The notes below the pieces were generated by a model, which was not told the origin of the DNA, did not search any database, and was given only the letters and a program-made list of their open reading frames with translations. 64,000 nucleotides of DNA from Labia minor (Eukaryota; Arthropoda; Insecta; Dermaptera; Spongiphoridae), in the NCBI GenBank assembly GCA_963082975.1, contig OY720348.1, positions 60,177,461-60,241,460 of the forward strand. The letters run 5' to 3'. Below are positions 10,334 to 22,317 of this stretch, in pieces (within the stretch, counting starts at the first letter, position 1; each line of letters opens with the position of its first letter). The position numbers were made by a program, and so were the translations under genes.

Positions 10334-11164
10334 CATGAAACTGTTACGATCAAATTTACGCCTATACTCGTATATGGGAAACTATTGCCTTTTCAAATAA
10401 TTATCACTGTAATATTCAAGAACATAGCCAACTTCAATTATTTAAGAAATAAACGAATGTATGTTTCATTTGCTTATAAAAACCATTAATAACAATTAAC
10501 TATTATCAGTAAGTATATGATACTTCTCGTTGTTTTTTAAACTAATTATGCTTAATTAATTGATAAGAGGTTAAGAAAAAAAAGCATTTGACTTTTCTAT
10601 TAAATTTAAAACTTATTAATAACGGTAATTTAATGGTTTAGCCTGTATATTTGTGTATTTAGATAAGGGTCAAAAAATCTTTTAACCCTGGCCACGCTAT
10701 CTGTAGGTTTTCCCGGGTGGGATGGGGGAGAACGAAGCACTTAGACACGCAGGCGGCAAACTGTCTGAGGGAGAAACCCCCCAAACAATTCTCTAAGAGA
10801 GGGTTGACTTATAGATCAACTAAATACACCCCCGATACAATCACTTTCTCGACAAACGGAACTGAAATGAAAGGGCTGGAAAGGAAGAATAACGAAGGGG
10901 AACCGAGACTCATCCCATATAAAATCTATCCATTCATGGGACCGTGCTATATAAACACAATCATTGACCTATTGATACACTCCCTTTTGTCTTTTCCTTC
11001 CTCATTTTCATTTTTTATCAACAATATTTAATTTATTTAGAAAACTAAATTAATATTTTTTTATATAAAAAAAAAATCACTATAAAATTGTTAAAACTTA
11101 TTTTAAAAATTTATAATATTTTTCTGATAATTGATTTATAGGTTTGAATTAGATTGAAATAGTA
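10334..11164. other. Spacer with a moderately GC-rich island
   Basis: Mostly AT-rich. 10680-10960 has clearly higher GC and holds the open frame described separately. Confidence 0.5.
10717..11031 (+). CDS. Hypothetical frame, 104 codons, doubtful
   Basis: ATG-initiated frame in a locally GC-enriched, non-repetitive segment. Residues 1-80 are polar (KPPKQFSKRGLTYRSTKYTP and similar). The last ~20 residues are hydrophobic and read into AT-rich DNA, so the natural end may be earlier. No signal peptide, known domain or homologue recognised, and no clear splice site. It could be a relic exon or chance. Confidence 0.2.
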   Translation: MGWGRTKHLDTQAANCLREKPPKQFSKRGLTYRSTKYTPDTITFSTNGTEMKGLERKNNEGEPRLIPYKIYPFMGPCYINTIIDLLIHSLLSFPSSFSFFINNI

Positions 11165-12028
11165 TTAGGTTGTTCGGAAAGTAATTTTGTTTTTCCGCCA
11201 GAGGATTTAATTACATTTTTTCGAACACAACTTCACACTTAAGCCGCATAATCATGATAGGTTTAGAAAGCTGATATATCAATACTTGTTAGTGAAAAAG
11301 TACAATTGAATCAACGCAGTAGTTTTATGGTCGATGTCTATTGAAATATGAAGGCAATAATCAGCACTTCCGTCATATTTTACTTTTTTTCTAAAGAAAT
11401 GGTAAAAATGCAATTAAATCCAAAAAGAAATTAACGGATGTCTATGGAAAAGATGTTTTGACAATACGCTAAAAGATTTGCAAAATTTAGATCCGGCAAT
11501 TTTCATGACAATGATGCACCACATACTGGAATGCCGGTTGATACTGATAAAGACAAAGCTGGGATGTCCAACCTTTTAATTTAATGGGCCACATCGCAAA
11601 CTTAAATATTTAACTGGGCCGCAAAATTACCAGAATATGTTAAGCCTAGCTAGTGAATGTCTCAAAACTTATGGAGATTTTGGGGATAGAGGTGGTTTTT
11701 TGTTTTTGAATGTTGCAGCCTTTTTTTTATAGCCTCGAAGTTATAGGTCGCTTGCCAGACTGTGAATTTTTTAAAATTTAACTCTAAAATGAGTCGATAG
11801 TGGGCCGCATCTAAACTTTGAGTGGGCCGCAATGCGGCCCGCGGGCCGCGTGTTGGACATCGCTGCTATAAAGGCAATAGTTGATTTTTTGGACGGTAAA
11901 AACCTTAACTTCAAAAGGTTAAAAAAAATCATCTGGATCAGTTTTTGCCAGCAAATATTTATTCATTATACGAAAATTTTCTACCAGTTTTACAAAAAAT
12001 AAACGAAATTACTTTTTGGATAACCTAA
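11165..12028 (+). mobile_element. Deleted mariner interrupted by a hAT-like element
   Basis: Terminal repeats TTAGGTTGTTCGGAAAGTAA and TTACTTTTTGGATAACCTAA are flanked by TA (11163-11164 and 12029-12030). Broken plus-strand frames show an N-terminal part (QHFRHILLF; later AKRFAKFRSGNFHDNDAPHT) and a C-terminal part (NLNFKR; LDQFLPANIYSLYEN). The whole catalytic middle is gone. A 307-bp hAT-like element splits what remains. Confidence 0.82.
11559..11865. mobile_element. Non-autonomous hAT-like element nested in mariner
   Basis: Starts CTGGGATGTCCAACC and ends GTTGGACATCGCTG, inverted repeats of the CAG-ended hAT type. Flanking octamers AGACAAAG and CTATAAAG agree at 5 of 8 positions, so the duplication is decayed. 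Subterminal GCGGCCCGC-type GC blocks are typical of such elements. Confidence 0.75.
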
Positions 12029-12672
12029 TAAATATTCTTTTAGAAATCAAAGTTATTTTATATTTCATTTTTTGGGGTCAAACACATTTCAGATATGCTA
12101 GAAAAGGTTTGTTAATATTTTATTCCATTCTTTATTTATCAAATATCAAGTTTTAAAATTCTGAAACAGACTCCACGGTGTCGGGGGGGGGGGGGGGGGG
12201 GAGGGAAGAACACGATTGACTATCAACCTCATGGACAAGTTCCAGGCCTGGCAAGGGAATTTGTCTCTAGCTGGAGTCTATGGGAACGAAGTTCACTATT
12301 TCTACGTGATCAAATTTGGGAAATTATTTGAAATAAAATCCAATCAAGAAAATTAAGAAAACTAAGATAAAGGTTGATCTGTTATACTAATCCTACAACA
12401 CATTTACTCAAACAAGGCTGGAATCAACTTGAAGGTGACGTCTTAACAAAGAATGTATTAAAGTCAGGGGTCTTTTTTCTTTTTAATTCTGAAACTTAAT
12501 GTGGTATGCCAATAAAACTACCACAGTGAATTTTTTTAAATAACTAAATTTTATAAATTATTTAAATATCATAAATTTTCGAGTTGTTTTATTATTTGAT
12601 TTTAAAAATTGAATATTAAAATATTTTTATACTAATATATCCAAAATACTTTTTAATTATAAATTATATATA
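12029..12672. other. Spacer with an 18-20-base G-run
   Basis: Contains a poly-G tract at 12183-12201. No frame or mobile element ends recognised. Confidence 0.5.
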
Positions 12673-13362
12673 CAGTAGCGTACCTAGGGGTGGGGGGCGG
12701 TGGGTGCGGTCCGTACCGGGCGGCACATATCTTGGGGCGGCATTTTTTATATTTAGTTATAGTTGTAAAAAACAACTTATTCATTTCATATTTATTTTTT
12801 TTCTTTCTTGAATAATAAATGATTATTATGATTATTATAAGTTTACTATTTGATTTATATAAATTATGATCAACTATATGATTTCGAATATTATTCCTCA
12901 GTGTATATAAATGCATTTTAGTGTAAATTTTGAATTCTAAATCCAAGAACAGGATAATTATTTTATTTTATTGTATTCATTAAAATTCGTTGAATTCGTA
13001 AACGCATCTTTAAGATTTTGTTCGGCAAAATTATCTTCGTTCTACAATGAGTCAATTAAGACTACAAAATCTTGCAATATTGTCAATAGAACAAGAAATT
13101 ACAAATAATATAAATTTTGAGAGCATTATACACGATTTTTCTAGTATTAAAGCTATAAGAGTAAATATTATATAAATATGTTTACGAGTGCATACAAATA
13201 TGTGTATAAAAATTTACTCTGTGTATTAATTAATATTGATTAAATAACTTAATAATTTATTTATGTGTATTAATTTATAAAAACCACTATTTGATTGACT
13301 TATAATAGAAATGGCGGCAAAACTGGAGATCGCCCCGGGCGGCAAAAGTTCTAGGTACGCCA

Positions 13363-13365
<3 letters not shown>
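12673..13365 (+). mobile_element. hAT element remnant
   Basis: Ends CAGTAGCGTACCTAGG and CTAGGTACGCCACTG are inverted repeats with the CAG...CTG form usual for hAT. Flanks on both sides are TATATA-type, so a target duplication cannot be proved. It encloses a short stretch of hAT transposase C-terminus (13014-13175). At 693 bp it is far shorter than an autonomous hAT (usually 2.5-5 kb). Confidence 0.8.
13014..13175 (+). pseudogene. hAT transposase C-terminal (dimerisation) remnant
   Basis: The frame reads DFVRQNYLRSTMSQ, then LRLQNLAILSIEQEI and NFESIIHDFSSIKA, to a TAA stop at 13173-13175. The LRSTMSQ-RL-LAILSIE pattern is the characteristic end of the hAT dimerisation region in ZMYM-like/hAT transposases (recalled family knowledge). 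A stop precedes it, and the zinc finger and catalytic core are missing. The position just before the 3' terminal repeat is as expected for an internal deletion. Confidence 0.8.
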
Positions 13366-13399
<34 letters not shown>

Positions 13400-14221
13400 A
13401 AAAGTCCAGTGGTGTAATCACCATTGTCACATTCCTGAATTTGAAAATTTTGGCCCGAAGAAACCGTATTCCACCAAACTACACGAGTTCCATCAAATCA
13501 ATAAGGCAAACAATGTCTGTGAAAAATGTCATATTTAATAAAAACAATCCTATAAAATGAAAATTTTCTAAATATGTGTAAATTAGTATAATCTTATTTA
13601 GTATTATATCACTCAGTTTCCAGATTCATAATTTAAAATTTTTAAAATCTGGTAAAAAATCTATTTGCCACATTCGTTAAAATACCTTGTAGCATTCAAG
13701 AGTTTAGAATTGTTATTAATATGATATATTTTTGGCATTATAGAAAACATTTATGGTATTTATATATATATATATATATATATATACAAAATAAAAAAGG
13801 GGATTTAATATATATTTATTGGAAGATGGTGTCAACAAAGTTTCACCTAACTGCTTGGATTGTCATATATGCAGTTAAAGAAGAAGTCGAGCACGAATGA
13901 AACATCCAAGATGGAATTAAAAATTCAACAAAGTTTAAATATGAAAATAGATTGTTCAAGAAGAGTATTTTGTCCACCTTACTTTATATTTAAATAAATA
14001 TGAAGCCGATTGATAATAGGAAGGGTTTCATGGTTAATGAATTTACAAGCTGAAAGATTAAATAAATTAATTAAAATAAAATCTCATTGAGACTGAAATT
14101 GAAACAGTTCAAATATATCTAAATCGATTGTTAATATAATACTAAAAAATAAATAAAATATCAGCAAAATAAAAAAAAAGGGAGGTGACGCTTTAAAAGA
14201 AAGTAGAAAATCATATAAAAT
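13366..14221. other. AT microsatellite and unassigned spacer
   Basis: (TA)n at 13366-13396 and 13761-13786, then unassigned DNA. 14165-14221 is homologous in reverse complement to 30225-30270, the sequence just outside another Hel-1 3' end. The frame at 13311-13538 straddles the microsatellite and is not considered real. Confidence 0.55.
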
Positions 14222-14814
14222 TTTTAGTATCTCGCCAGAGAGATAGTATTGCGATCATGAAAATTTTCGATGTCGAGATTTTGATGTTTTTCTACGTCTT
14301 GAAGGTCCCTGAGTCATTTTCACAAAGGTGAGAAAAATGTGTTTGTGTATGTGTGTATGTAGACAAGATTACGCAAAAACAGTTTGAGCTAGAATCATGA
14401 AATTTGGTACACTGGTATTATTCCAAATTCATAGTTTTCTATCAACTTTTGAGAAATGTAGCTCATTAGGAAGAGGGTCATTACCTACAACGTTTTGATT
14501 TTTTTTCCTCTAAAGTGACCGTAAAAATAAAGATATATGTTTGATAATTTTTCACATGATTAATAATTGTATAAAACTGCTATATATAGAATTTCAGCTT
14601 GATTGAATCGCTGAAAGTGCCAGAATTAATTTTTTAGACGACTGCAAATAACGGACCAGCACATGACATCAACAAAGAGCCAAACATTAGCTGGTTTAAT
14701 ATATATTTATTAATTTATAATTTATAATTAACTAAATTTAATTTAAATATATTATAATAATATGTTAATTAATCCAATCCAAATTTGCGAGATAGTCGAG
14801 TGGAGTCACTCCAG
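14222..14814 (-). mobile_element. Hel-1 copy C, complete
   Basis: 3' hairpin at 14226-14249 (GTATCTCGCCAGAGAGATAG), short (TG)n tract near 14340-14360 and 5' end at 14814 with GCGAGATAGTCGAGTGGAG. The terminal A of ATAG is altered as in copy G (GATACT), and the outer flank is shared with G, so C and G are close relatives. Confidence 0.88.
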
Positions 14815-15169
14815 ATTTTTATGTTCATTGAGAAGCCTTTGATCTAAAAGTATAGAATAATATTTGATAAAGCTTATGACTGTATATTATTTAGAAAAAT
14901 TTTTAAATTTTATGAAATGCTAAATCTAAAAATATGGTTTAAAATTTTTTTTGTTTCTTATCTTGCAAGGCAGTGTCCACATATACTCGGAATAAATCAT
15001 TAAATATCCTCCTATTTATAAATCATTGTAATTAATTCAATTATCCTATTATTATGGAGTTAATTAACTTATTAAAATAATTAAATACTCTCTTTTTATT
15101 TTATTATTTAAGCGAACTCAAATTTCATTATAAATAAATATCAATTAAATAATTTTTCCAAAGATAATA

Positions 15170-15207
<38 letters not shown>

Positions 15208-15383
15208 GATATTTAGATATATAGATATATTAATGTACATATATATAGATATACAGATATATAAACATGTATAGATATATATATTCAGAGTAAATTACAG
15301 AATGTAATGATTTATGTCTTTTCTAAAATGTTTTTAAAGTTAAACTAGAATATATATCAATAACAATTATTCCTATTATGTAT
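14815..15383. other. AT-rich spacer with long (TA)n
   Basis: (TA)n at 15174-15204 followed by an imperfect GATATA-type repeat (15205-15290). Nothing else recognised. Confidence 0.55.
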
Positions 15384-15710
15384 GTGTGTTAGAGGTATGT
15401 ATTAAAAATTATTAATAAGTATATATTTTTTTGTATTTATTTAATTGATTAATGACCATTTATTCAGTTTATAAAATAATTTCTGAAAATAAAAGTATTT
15501 TTTTTTAAATTTATATCATGAATCAACATTTCAAGTCATATATTTTAAATAAAAATAAAATTCATCATTTGAATTATTTGGAAAAATAAAAATAATGTCA
15601 TAATTGTACGGTGATTTACTGTTTGTTTTCTGACTTGACTCTTTAAGTTGCAATTGTTATTGCTCCCATTAGTTAGAAAGTTTCATTTTAAGAGTTTGAA
15701 CTCAAAAACA
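15384..15710 (+). repeat. Dispersed repeat, inverted partner at 25355-25628
   Basis: Shared blocks include GACCATTTATTCAGTTTATA, CATGAATCAACATTTCAAGT and TTTAAGTTGCAATTGTTATT. The partner lies in opposite orientation 10 kb away. Class not known; the partner copy adjoins a MITE arm at 25232. Confidence 0.7.
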
Positions 15711-16798
15711 GGATAAGACACATATGGTACGCTATTATTAAAATTTTATTTGAGATTGTGATTTTTAATATCTAGTAAAGTTAAAAAATTTTGGGAGCGA
15801 ATTATTGCGGCAAATAATTTTAATAAGAACTTCACTTTTATACCATAATATGTACAAATAAATAAAACTTTATATCATAATACTGCATTTTTTTCAAATT
15901 ATTTTAAAGAACTTGATTTCTGGAAGTTTTTATGAGTACAAAAGCTATTTGTTGACCATAAAGTTGACGTATTTGGACTTACAACCATTAAAAAGAGGGT
16001 GACCACATTGTTCACTGACAAAAACAGGACAATGTAATGTTAAAAACACACAGGACGGTCTAATAAAATGATGAGTTATTAAAAAAATTATCAAAAAATT
16101 ACAAAAAATGGTTCATAGACTCCTTCTTATCAGGACCGGCTCAACGTGTAAGCAAAAGATGTATTGCATCGAAGCGTTTGCATATAACCCCCCCCCCCCT
16201 TATAAGGTGGTGCATAATTTACGAAATATATTTAAACAATAATGAAAATAGTGATAGACTTGTAGTCGATTTTTTATAAATTGAAATATCGAAAGATAGT
16301 GCGTTATGACAATTTTATTGTTGTCGGCAATTGACTATGGGAATCATTGCAATTCTGCCACGAAGTAAATTTTATAATAATTTGGTACGGTATACTATCT
16401 CGGATAAACGTCGTTAGTAAAACCCTCCAAACTCCAAGTAAACATTTAATTGTTACAACAAAAGCACTTGATAATTTAATCACAGATCATCAAAAGTGAC
16501 AATTTGACAATAACATTATATTCTAATAAAATAGCAAAAGATTTACCTTAATTATTCAATATTTTTACAGAATTTAAAGAAAATTTCAAGAAAAGACGAA
16601 AAAAAGATATAAAGCATGAGATGGGCTGCCAATTAATCCAGATATAAAATTTAAAATTTAATTCTTATTTACAATTTTAGATACAACCTTTACTTTCACA
16701 GCAGAAAGATTTAATTTGTTATATCAACATTCGGGAAATTTAATTATCTAGCAAACTTTAATATTATTTGTAGTACAGATGGCGCCAGTTTAAATTAG
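15711..16798. other. Spacer with traces of MITE ends
   Basis: AGGGTGACCACATTG (15998) and CAGGACCGGCTCAACG (16132) resemble ends of non-autonomous DNA elements, but no matching opposite ends were found. C-run at 16190-16199. Confidence 0.4.
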
Positions 16799-16987
16799 CT
16801 GGAGTGTCTCCACTCGACTATCTCGCAATTTGAATTGGATTAAATAACATAATATATTATATTTAAATTAAATTTAATTAATTATAAATTATAAATAATA
16901 AATAATAAATATTAAACCAGCGCATGTTTGGCTTTTTGTTGATGGCACCACGTCACGTGGCGCGTGAGATTTGCAGTGTTCTCTGGC
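16799..16987 (+). mobile_element. Hel-1 copy D, internally deleted
   Basis: Begins with the full 5' end (CTGGAGTGTCTCCACTCGAC) and runs to GAGATTTGCAGTGTT, then jumps directly to CTCTGGC, the middle of the 3' hairpin. About 400 bp is missing. Followed by the same 300-bp spacer as copy B. Confidence 0.85.
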
Positions 16988-17277
16988 CCTGTAATTTCTT
17001 TTTAATAGTAATAGTAAATAAGTAATTTTAATTTTGTTATATTTATATATATATATATATATATACTTATTAAATAAATAGAAATATATTTTCTTCAACT
17101 TAATTTTAAAAATTTTAGGAATCAATACTAATCATATTATTAAATAAAAAAATAAAATATTATTTAAATATAAAAAAGAAAATTTTAATTTTATGAATTA
17201 TATATTTAATAGTATTAATTTTAGTAATTTATTATAATAAAATCCAATTGTATTTATTAATCTTAGAAAAAAATTAG
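16988..17277 (+). repeat. Spacer of the second Hel-1 composite
   Basis: Reverse complement of 5207-5507 with small differences, including CCTGTAATTTC at the left and the (TA)n tract. It separates copies D and E exactly as its partner separates B and A. Confidence 0.85.
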
Positions 17278-17728
17278 CTGGAGAGTCTCCACTCGACTAT
17301 CTCGCAATTTGAATTGGATTAAATAACATAATATATTATATTTAAATTAAATTTAATTAATTATAAATTATAAATAATAAATATTAAACCAGCGCATGTT
17401 TGGCTTTTTGTTGATGGCACCACGTCCCGTGTTGGCGCGTGAGATTTGCAGTGTTAAAAAATTAATTCTGGTAATTTCAGCGAATCAATCAAGCTGAAAT
17501 TCTATATATAGCAGTTTTATACAATTATTAATCATGTGAAAAATTATCAAACATATATCTTTATTTTTACGGTCACTTTAGAGGAAAAAAAATCAAAACG
17601 TTGTAAGTAATGACCCTCTTCCGGTTGAGCTACATTTCTCAAAAGTTGATAGAAAACTATGAATTTTGAATAATGTCCATGTACCAAATTTCATCATTCT
17701 AGCTCAAACCGTTTTTGCGTAATCTTGC

Positions 17729-17781
<53 letters not shown>

Positions 17782-17896
17782 TTTTTCTCAACCTTAGTGA
17801 AAATGATTCAGGAACCTTCAAAACGTATAAAAACATCAAAATCTCAACATCGAAAATTTTCGTGATCGCAATACTATCTCTGGCGAGATAGTAAAA
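17278..17896 (+). mobile_element. Hel-1 copy E, complete and well preserved
   Basis: Complete from CTGGAGAGTCTCCACTCGAC to ACTATCTCTGGCGAGATAGT and the A-run. The inverted pair ACTATCTCGC (5') and GCGAGATAGT (3') is intact. Carries a (CA)n tract of more than 40 bp (17731-17777). Very close to copies M and O, suggesting recent activity of this subfamily. Confidence 0.92.
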
Positions 17897-17901
17897 AGAT
17901 G

Positions 17902-18318
17902 CACTCGACTATCTCGCAATTTGAATTGTATTAGATAACAATTATTATATTTAAATTAAATTAAATTAATTAAATTCTTAATTAAAATCAATAAATAATA
18001 TTTATTAAATCTGAGTGTGTTTGGCTATTTGTTGATGGCACCACGTCACGTGCTGGTGCGTGATTTGCAAACGTCTTAAAAAATTAATTCCGGTACTTTG
18101 AGTGATTCAATCAAGCTGAAATTCTATATCTAGCAGTTTTATACAATTTTTAATTATGTGAAAAACTATAAACCATATATCTGTATTTTACGGTCACTTT
18201 AGAGAAAAAAAAAATCAAAATGTGTTGACTCTCTTCCGGATGAGCTACATTTTTCAAAAGTTGATAGAAAACTACGAATTTTAAATAATGCCCGTATATC
18301 AAATTTCATTATTCTAGC
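17902..18318 (+). mobile_element. Hel-1 copy F, 3'-truncated, in tandem with E
   Basis: Starts at CACTCGACTATCTCGC only a few bases after the A-run of copy E, giving a head-to-tail junction. It stops at ATTCTAGC (18317), just before the expected CA tract, and lacks the 3' hairpin. Confidence 0.85.
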
Positions 18319-20249
18319 AAGCTGAAGAGAAATTTGTTTCAATAAAAGCAGAAAAAGTTGATTTTAATACCGGAAATATATGTAGCTATTATTCTCTCTT
18401 TCATAGAATAATATTTGATAGTTTATAAATATTAGATTATTAAGTAGTATAAATATATTTGTGTGATAAGAATATTCATATTTACATTCATCTGAAATAT
18501 TTTCCAAAATAAAAAAGTAAAATATGATTATAATTAGTTAAAAAAAAATATAATAAACAAAACATTTTTTATAATATATCTAAATTAAGTTTTTGATGTT
18601 TGAATTAAAATTTTAAATTTAGTAATTATATAATTAATAATTCATTCTACCTAAATAGTAAAATCTTTGAAGGATATCAAAGACTAAATACATTGTATAT
18701 TTGTAAATGAAAATAAAAAATTATCGAAAATCAACGCGATATTCAGTTATTTTTTTTTATTATTAATTAAATAAAAAAAAAAACAATTGAATATTAAATA
18801 GGGCCTCCTCCTTCCCCATAAATTAGCCCTTCCAAGCCTCGCCTTACGAAATTTAGTAAAAGGAATGAGAAATAAGGTTCACCTTATTAAAAAATAAGGT
18901 ATTAAGGCTTTAGTTCTGTAAGCCTCTATGAATCCGCTGAGAGTGCCTTTGATTTTTTTGGATTTCAAAATGAAATCGCCACACTCGGGGGCAACCTGAA
19001 ATAAAACCTACCTATCTAAGGAAATGCATGATCTCCACCAAAATGGGTGGATCGCTCATGCTAATTGCCAATGGAAAAGGCCCTATGCTCAAAAGGTAAC
19101 CAACAAATTGCTCCTCTTTCGGAACTGTGCTGAATTACCTTCCCAAATGTCCGTTCATTCGATTCACTCAACTACACTCTCAGCAATTCAAAAAGGCAGA
19201 ATTCAGCCCTGGCATGCAATTCATGCAACCCAACCCTTAAAATATTGGCATGGTACATGTTTTATCCCACCTCATTTTGCATTTATTAATTCTAATCTAA
19301 TTTATGGATTAGTAGAATGAGAACATTCATCCCTCGATGGAAGTAGGAGACGATATTCTGAAAATCCCTAACAACAAAATAAGTATACCAAAAAAATAAG
19401 TCAACCTGCCAGTGAAAGGCATCAAAACCTACCAATTCTAAAAATCTTTTTCTCTTCGGCCTTCTTTACAGATGAGCTCTAAAATTCCCTGATCTCACTA
19501 AATTCTATCATATCATTGAATATGTTTCTCTATAGTCTCAAAACAAATATTAACAATCAAAAAAAAAAAAAAATGTAAATTTATTATATTTAATATTATT
19601 TCTATTATCTAAGTTTATCTTTAATTTTGTTTATTACATTTAAATTTTGAAAATAATAATATTTAAACCTCTTTGAAAATGTGCCATGCTAAATAAATAA
19701 CGATGATTGCTTACATTTGGTAGTTTGTAGATCATTTCATTATGGAGAAGAGAATTATAAATATTAATCTCGGAGTCATTAAAGGGTTGAAATCTCGCAG
19801 ATTAGCCACGAAGACCAATTCGAAGACTTGAATTGATGTCTCGTATCTTTCACCTTGAAAAAAAATAAGAAATCAAGTAAGGTTTGATAAAATTTATATC
19901 AACGAAATGAAAAAAAAAAAATAAATAAAACAATATTACTATAATTCAAAAGATCTATAGATTTCTAAAAATATTATTTAATTTCGTAAATATTAAATTA
20001 CAAAAATTTAAAAATCTTTAGGAAAATAAAATATTAACTTCTTTCAAGATGATTTTCATTTAATAAAATAATATTTTAATAATTATATTTAAGGAAAATA
20101 GAATCTTATAGTTGATTGTTTAATATTTAAATAATTTTTATTTAACTTTTTATAAAATTGAATTTATGAGTTCTTAAATCAAATCAATAAAATTTAATTT
20201 TTATTGAAATATTTAAGATTAATTCGACCCAAAGATCTTAATAAAAAAA
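18319..20249. other. Largest stretch without recognised elements
   Basis: 18800-19560 has mixed composition and no repeat hallmark; the rest is AT-rich. The frame at 19024-19320 (98 codons, ATG start, His/Gln/Trp-containing, no domain recognised) lies here and could be a relic exon or chance. No splice site convincing enough to call. Confidence 0.45.
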
Positions 20250-20560
20250 ATTATAATATTTATATACTAATATATATATATATATATATATATGAATGTA
20301 TATATGTGTATATAAATAAAAAATTATAAAAATTGATTTTATAAAATTTAATTTTTATTTAAATATGTTTTTTCTTAAGTTCCTTAATGAAATTATTATA
20401 TTTTGAAAAAACAGTGTAGGAGTGAGATGAATGAAAAATTCTTCCATTTTAAATTATGAATTGTTTAGTAAAAAAAATTATAATATTTATATACTAATAT
20501 ATATGTATATATATGAATGTATATATATATATAAATAAAAAATTATAAAAATTGATATAA
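20250..20560 (+). repeat. Pair of short direct repeats
   Basis: 20250-20340 and 20473-20560 share the order AATATTTATATACTAATATA, (TA)n, GAATGTATATAT, AAATAAAAAATTATAAAAAT. A local duplication of about 90 bp. Confidence 0.6.
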
Positions 20561-20815
20561 CTTTAAATTGAATGTAAATAATTATTATGAGAAAAGAGAG
20601 TAACTATTATGAGAAAAGAAAGTAAAAGATCTTACCTTAATTTAGGTGTAGCAGGCCGACATTTCATTACACTTTTGATACCTAAAACAAGTAAAAGAAA
20701 AACACATTAATCACCTCTTTCATTGTTCACAATAGACTGATTGACAATATATATATTTTATTTAAAAAAAAAATTTAAAAGAATTATATATATAATTACA
20801 AGGCGATTTTACTTG

Positions 20816-20857
<42 letters not shown>

Positions 20858-20858
<1 letters not shown>

Positions 20859-22168
20859 CTACGTTCTTCTCAACTAGACAAGGGACTTCTTTGACATTTA
20901 AAATTACTTCGAAAAATAATACTAATAATTTTAATATTATTTTAATTTTAATTAATTCTTCTTATCGTATTTAAAGTTAAAATAAAAAAAAATTATTTAT
21001 TTTTCCTAAAATTGAAATAAAAGAATCTTAAATCGAATTTAAAAAAAAAAAATATTTAAGCTTAATTCTTTACAAAGAATTTAATGAAATTTTAATGAAA
21101 AAAAAAATTAATATATATATATATATATAGCTACGTTCTTCTCAACTAGACAAGGGGCTCAGCCCCCCTCTACCTACTTCAGCGTTAATATATTATCGAA
21201 AATCTTTATATAACTTGTAATTATCGTGTACGTAAATGTTCTACTTTTAAATATATAATACATTTTATAAAAAAGTCAAATAATTATTAAATATTATATT
21301 ACTATTTGAAATAAATAAATGATAAATAACATGAATAGGATATAAAAAGTGTATAAATTTTTAAAAATATAATTTTTTCTCTGTAATTTTAAACTACACA
21401 CACACACACAATAATTCTTTGACATTTAAAATTACTTCGAAAAATAATACTAATAATTTTAATATTATTTTAATTTTAATTAATTCTTCTTATCGTATTT
21501 AAAGTTAAAATAAAAAAAAATTATTTATTTTTCCTAAAATTGAAATAAAAGAATCTTAAATCGAATTTAAAAAAAAAAATATTTAAGCTTAATTCTTTAC
21601 AAAGAATTTAATGAAATTTTAATGAAAAAAAAAATTAATATATATATATATAGCTACGTTCTTCTCAACTAGACAAGGGGCTCAGCCCCCCTCTACCTAC
21701 TTCAGCGTTAATATATTATCGAAAATCTTTATATAACTTGTAATTATCGTGTACGTAAATGTTCTACTTTTAAATATATAATACATTTTATAAAAAAATA
21801 AAATAATTATTAAATATTATATTACTATTTGAAATAAATAAATGATAAATAACATGAATAGGATATAAAAAGTGTATAAATTTTTAAAAATATAATTTTT
21901 TCTCTGTAATTTTAAACTACACACACACACACAATAATTCTTTGACATTTAAAATTACTTCGAAAAATAATACTAATAATTTTAATATTATTTTAATTTT
22001 AATTAATTCTTCTTATCGTATTTAAAGTTAAAATAAAAAAAAAATTATTTATTTTTCCTAAAATTGAAATAAAAGAATCTTAAATCGAATTTAAAAAAAA
22101 AAAATATTTAAGCTTAATTCTTTACAAAGAATTTAATGAAATTTTAATGAAAAAAAAAATTAATAAAA
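20858..22168 (+). repeat. Tandem repeat with ~525-bp unit, about 2.5 copies
   Basis: The phrase CTTTGACATTTAAAATTACT starts at 20889, 21417 and 21940, giving periods of 528 and 523 bp. Units hold AGCTACGTTCTTCTCAACTA, a GGGGCTCAGCCCCC palindrome (absent from the first unit, which has a junction after CAAGGGAC) and a short (AC)n tract. Units look nearly identical, so the array is recent or homogenised. Confidence 0.9.
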
Positions 22169-22317
22169 ATTTATATATATTTATACTATAGCTAATATCT
22201 ATATCCGTAAAAAGTTATATAAAATTAAATTTTTATTGGAATATTTTTTTGAAGGTTCACTAATCCTTGTTTTAATTAATAAAAATATATAAATTTACAA
22301 TTAATTCTTGATTAGCG

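Noticed and set aside
20858..22168. CRISPR-like or LTR-like repeated structure
   Set aside because: Units of ~525 bp without spacers are an ordinary tandem repeat; no LTR signals, primer site or coding region between repeats.
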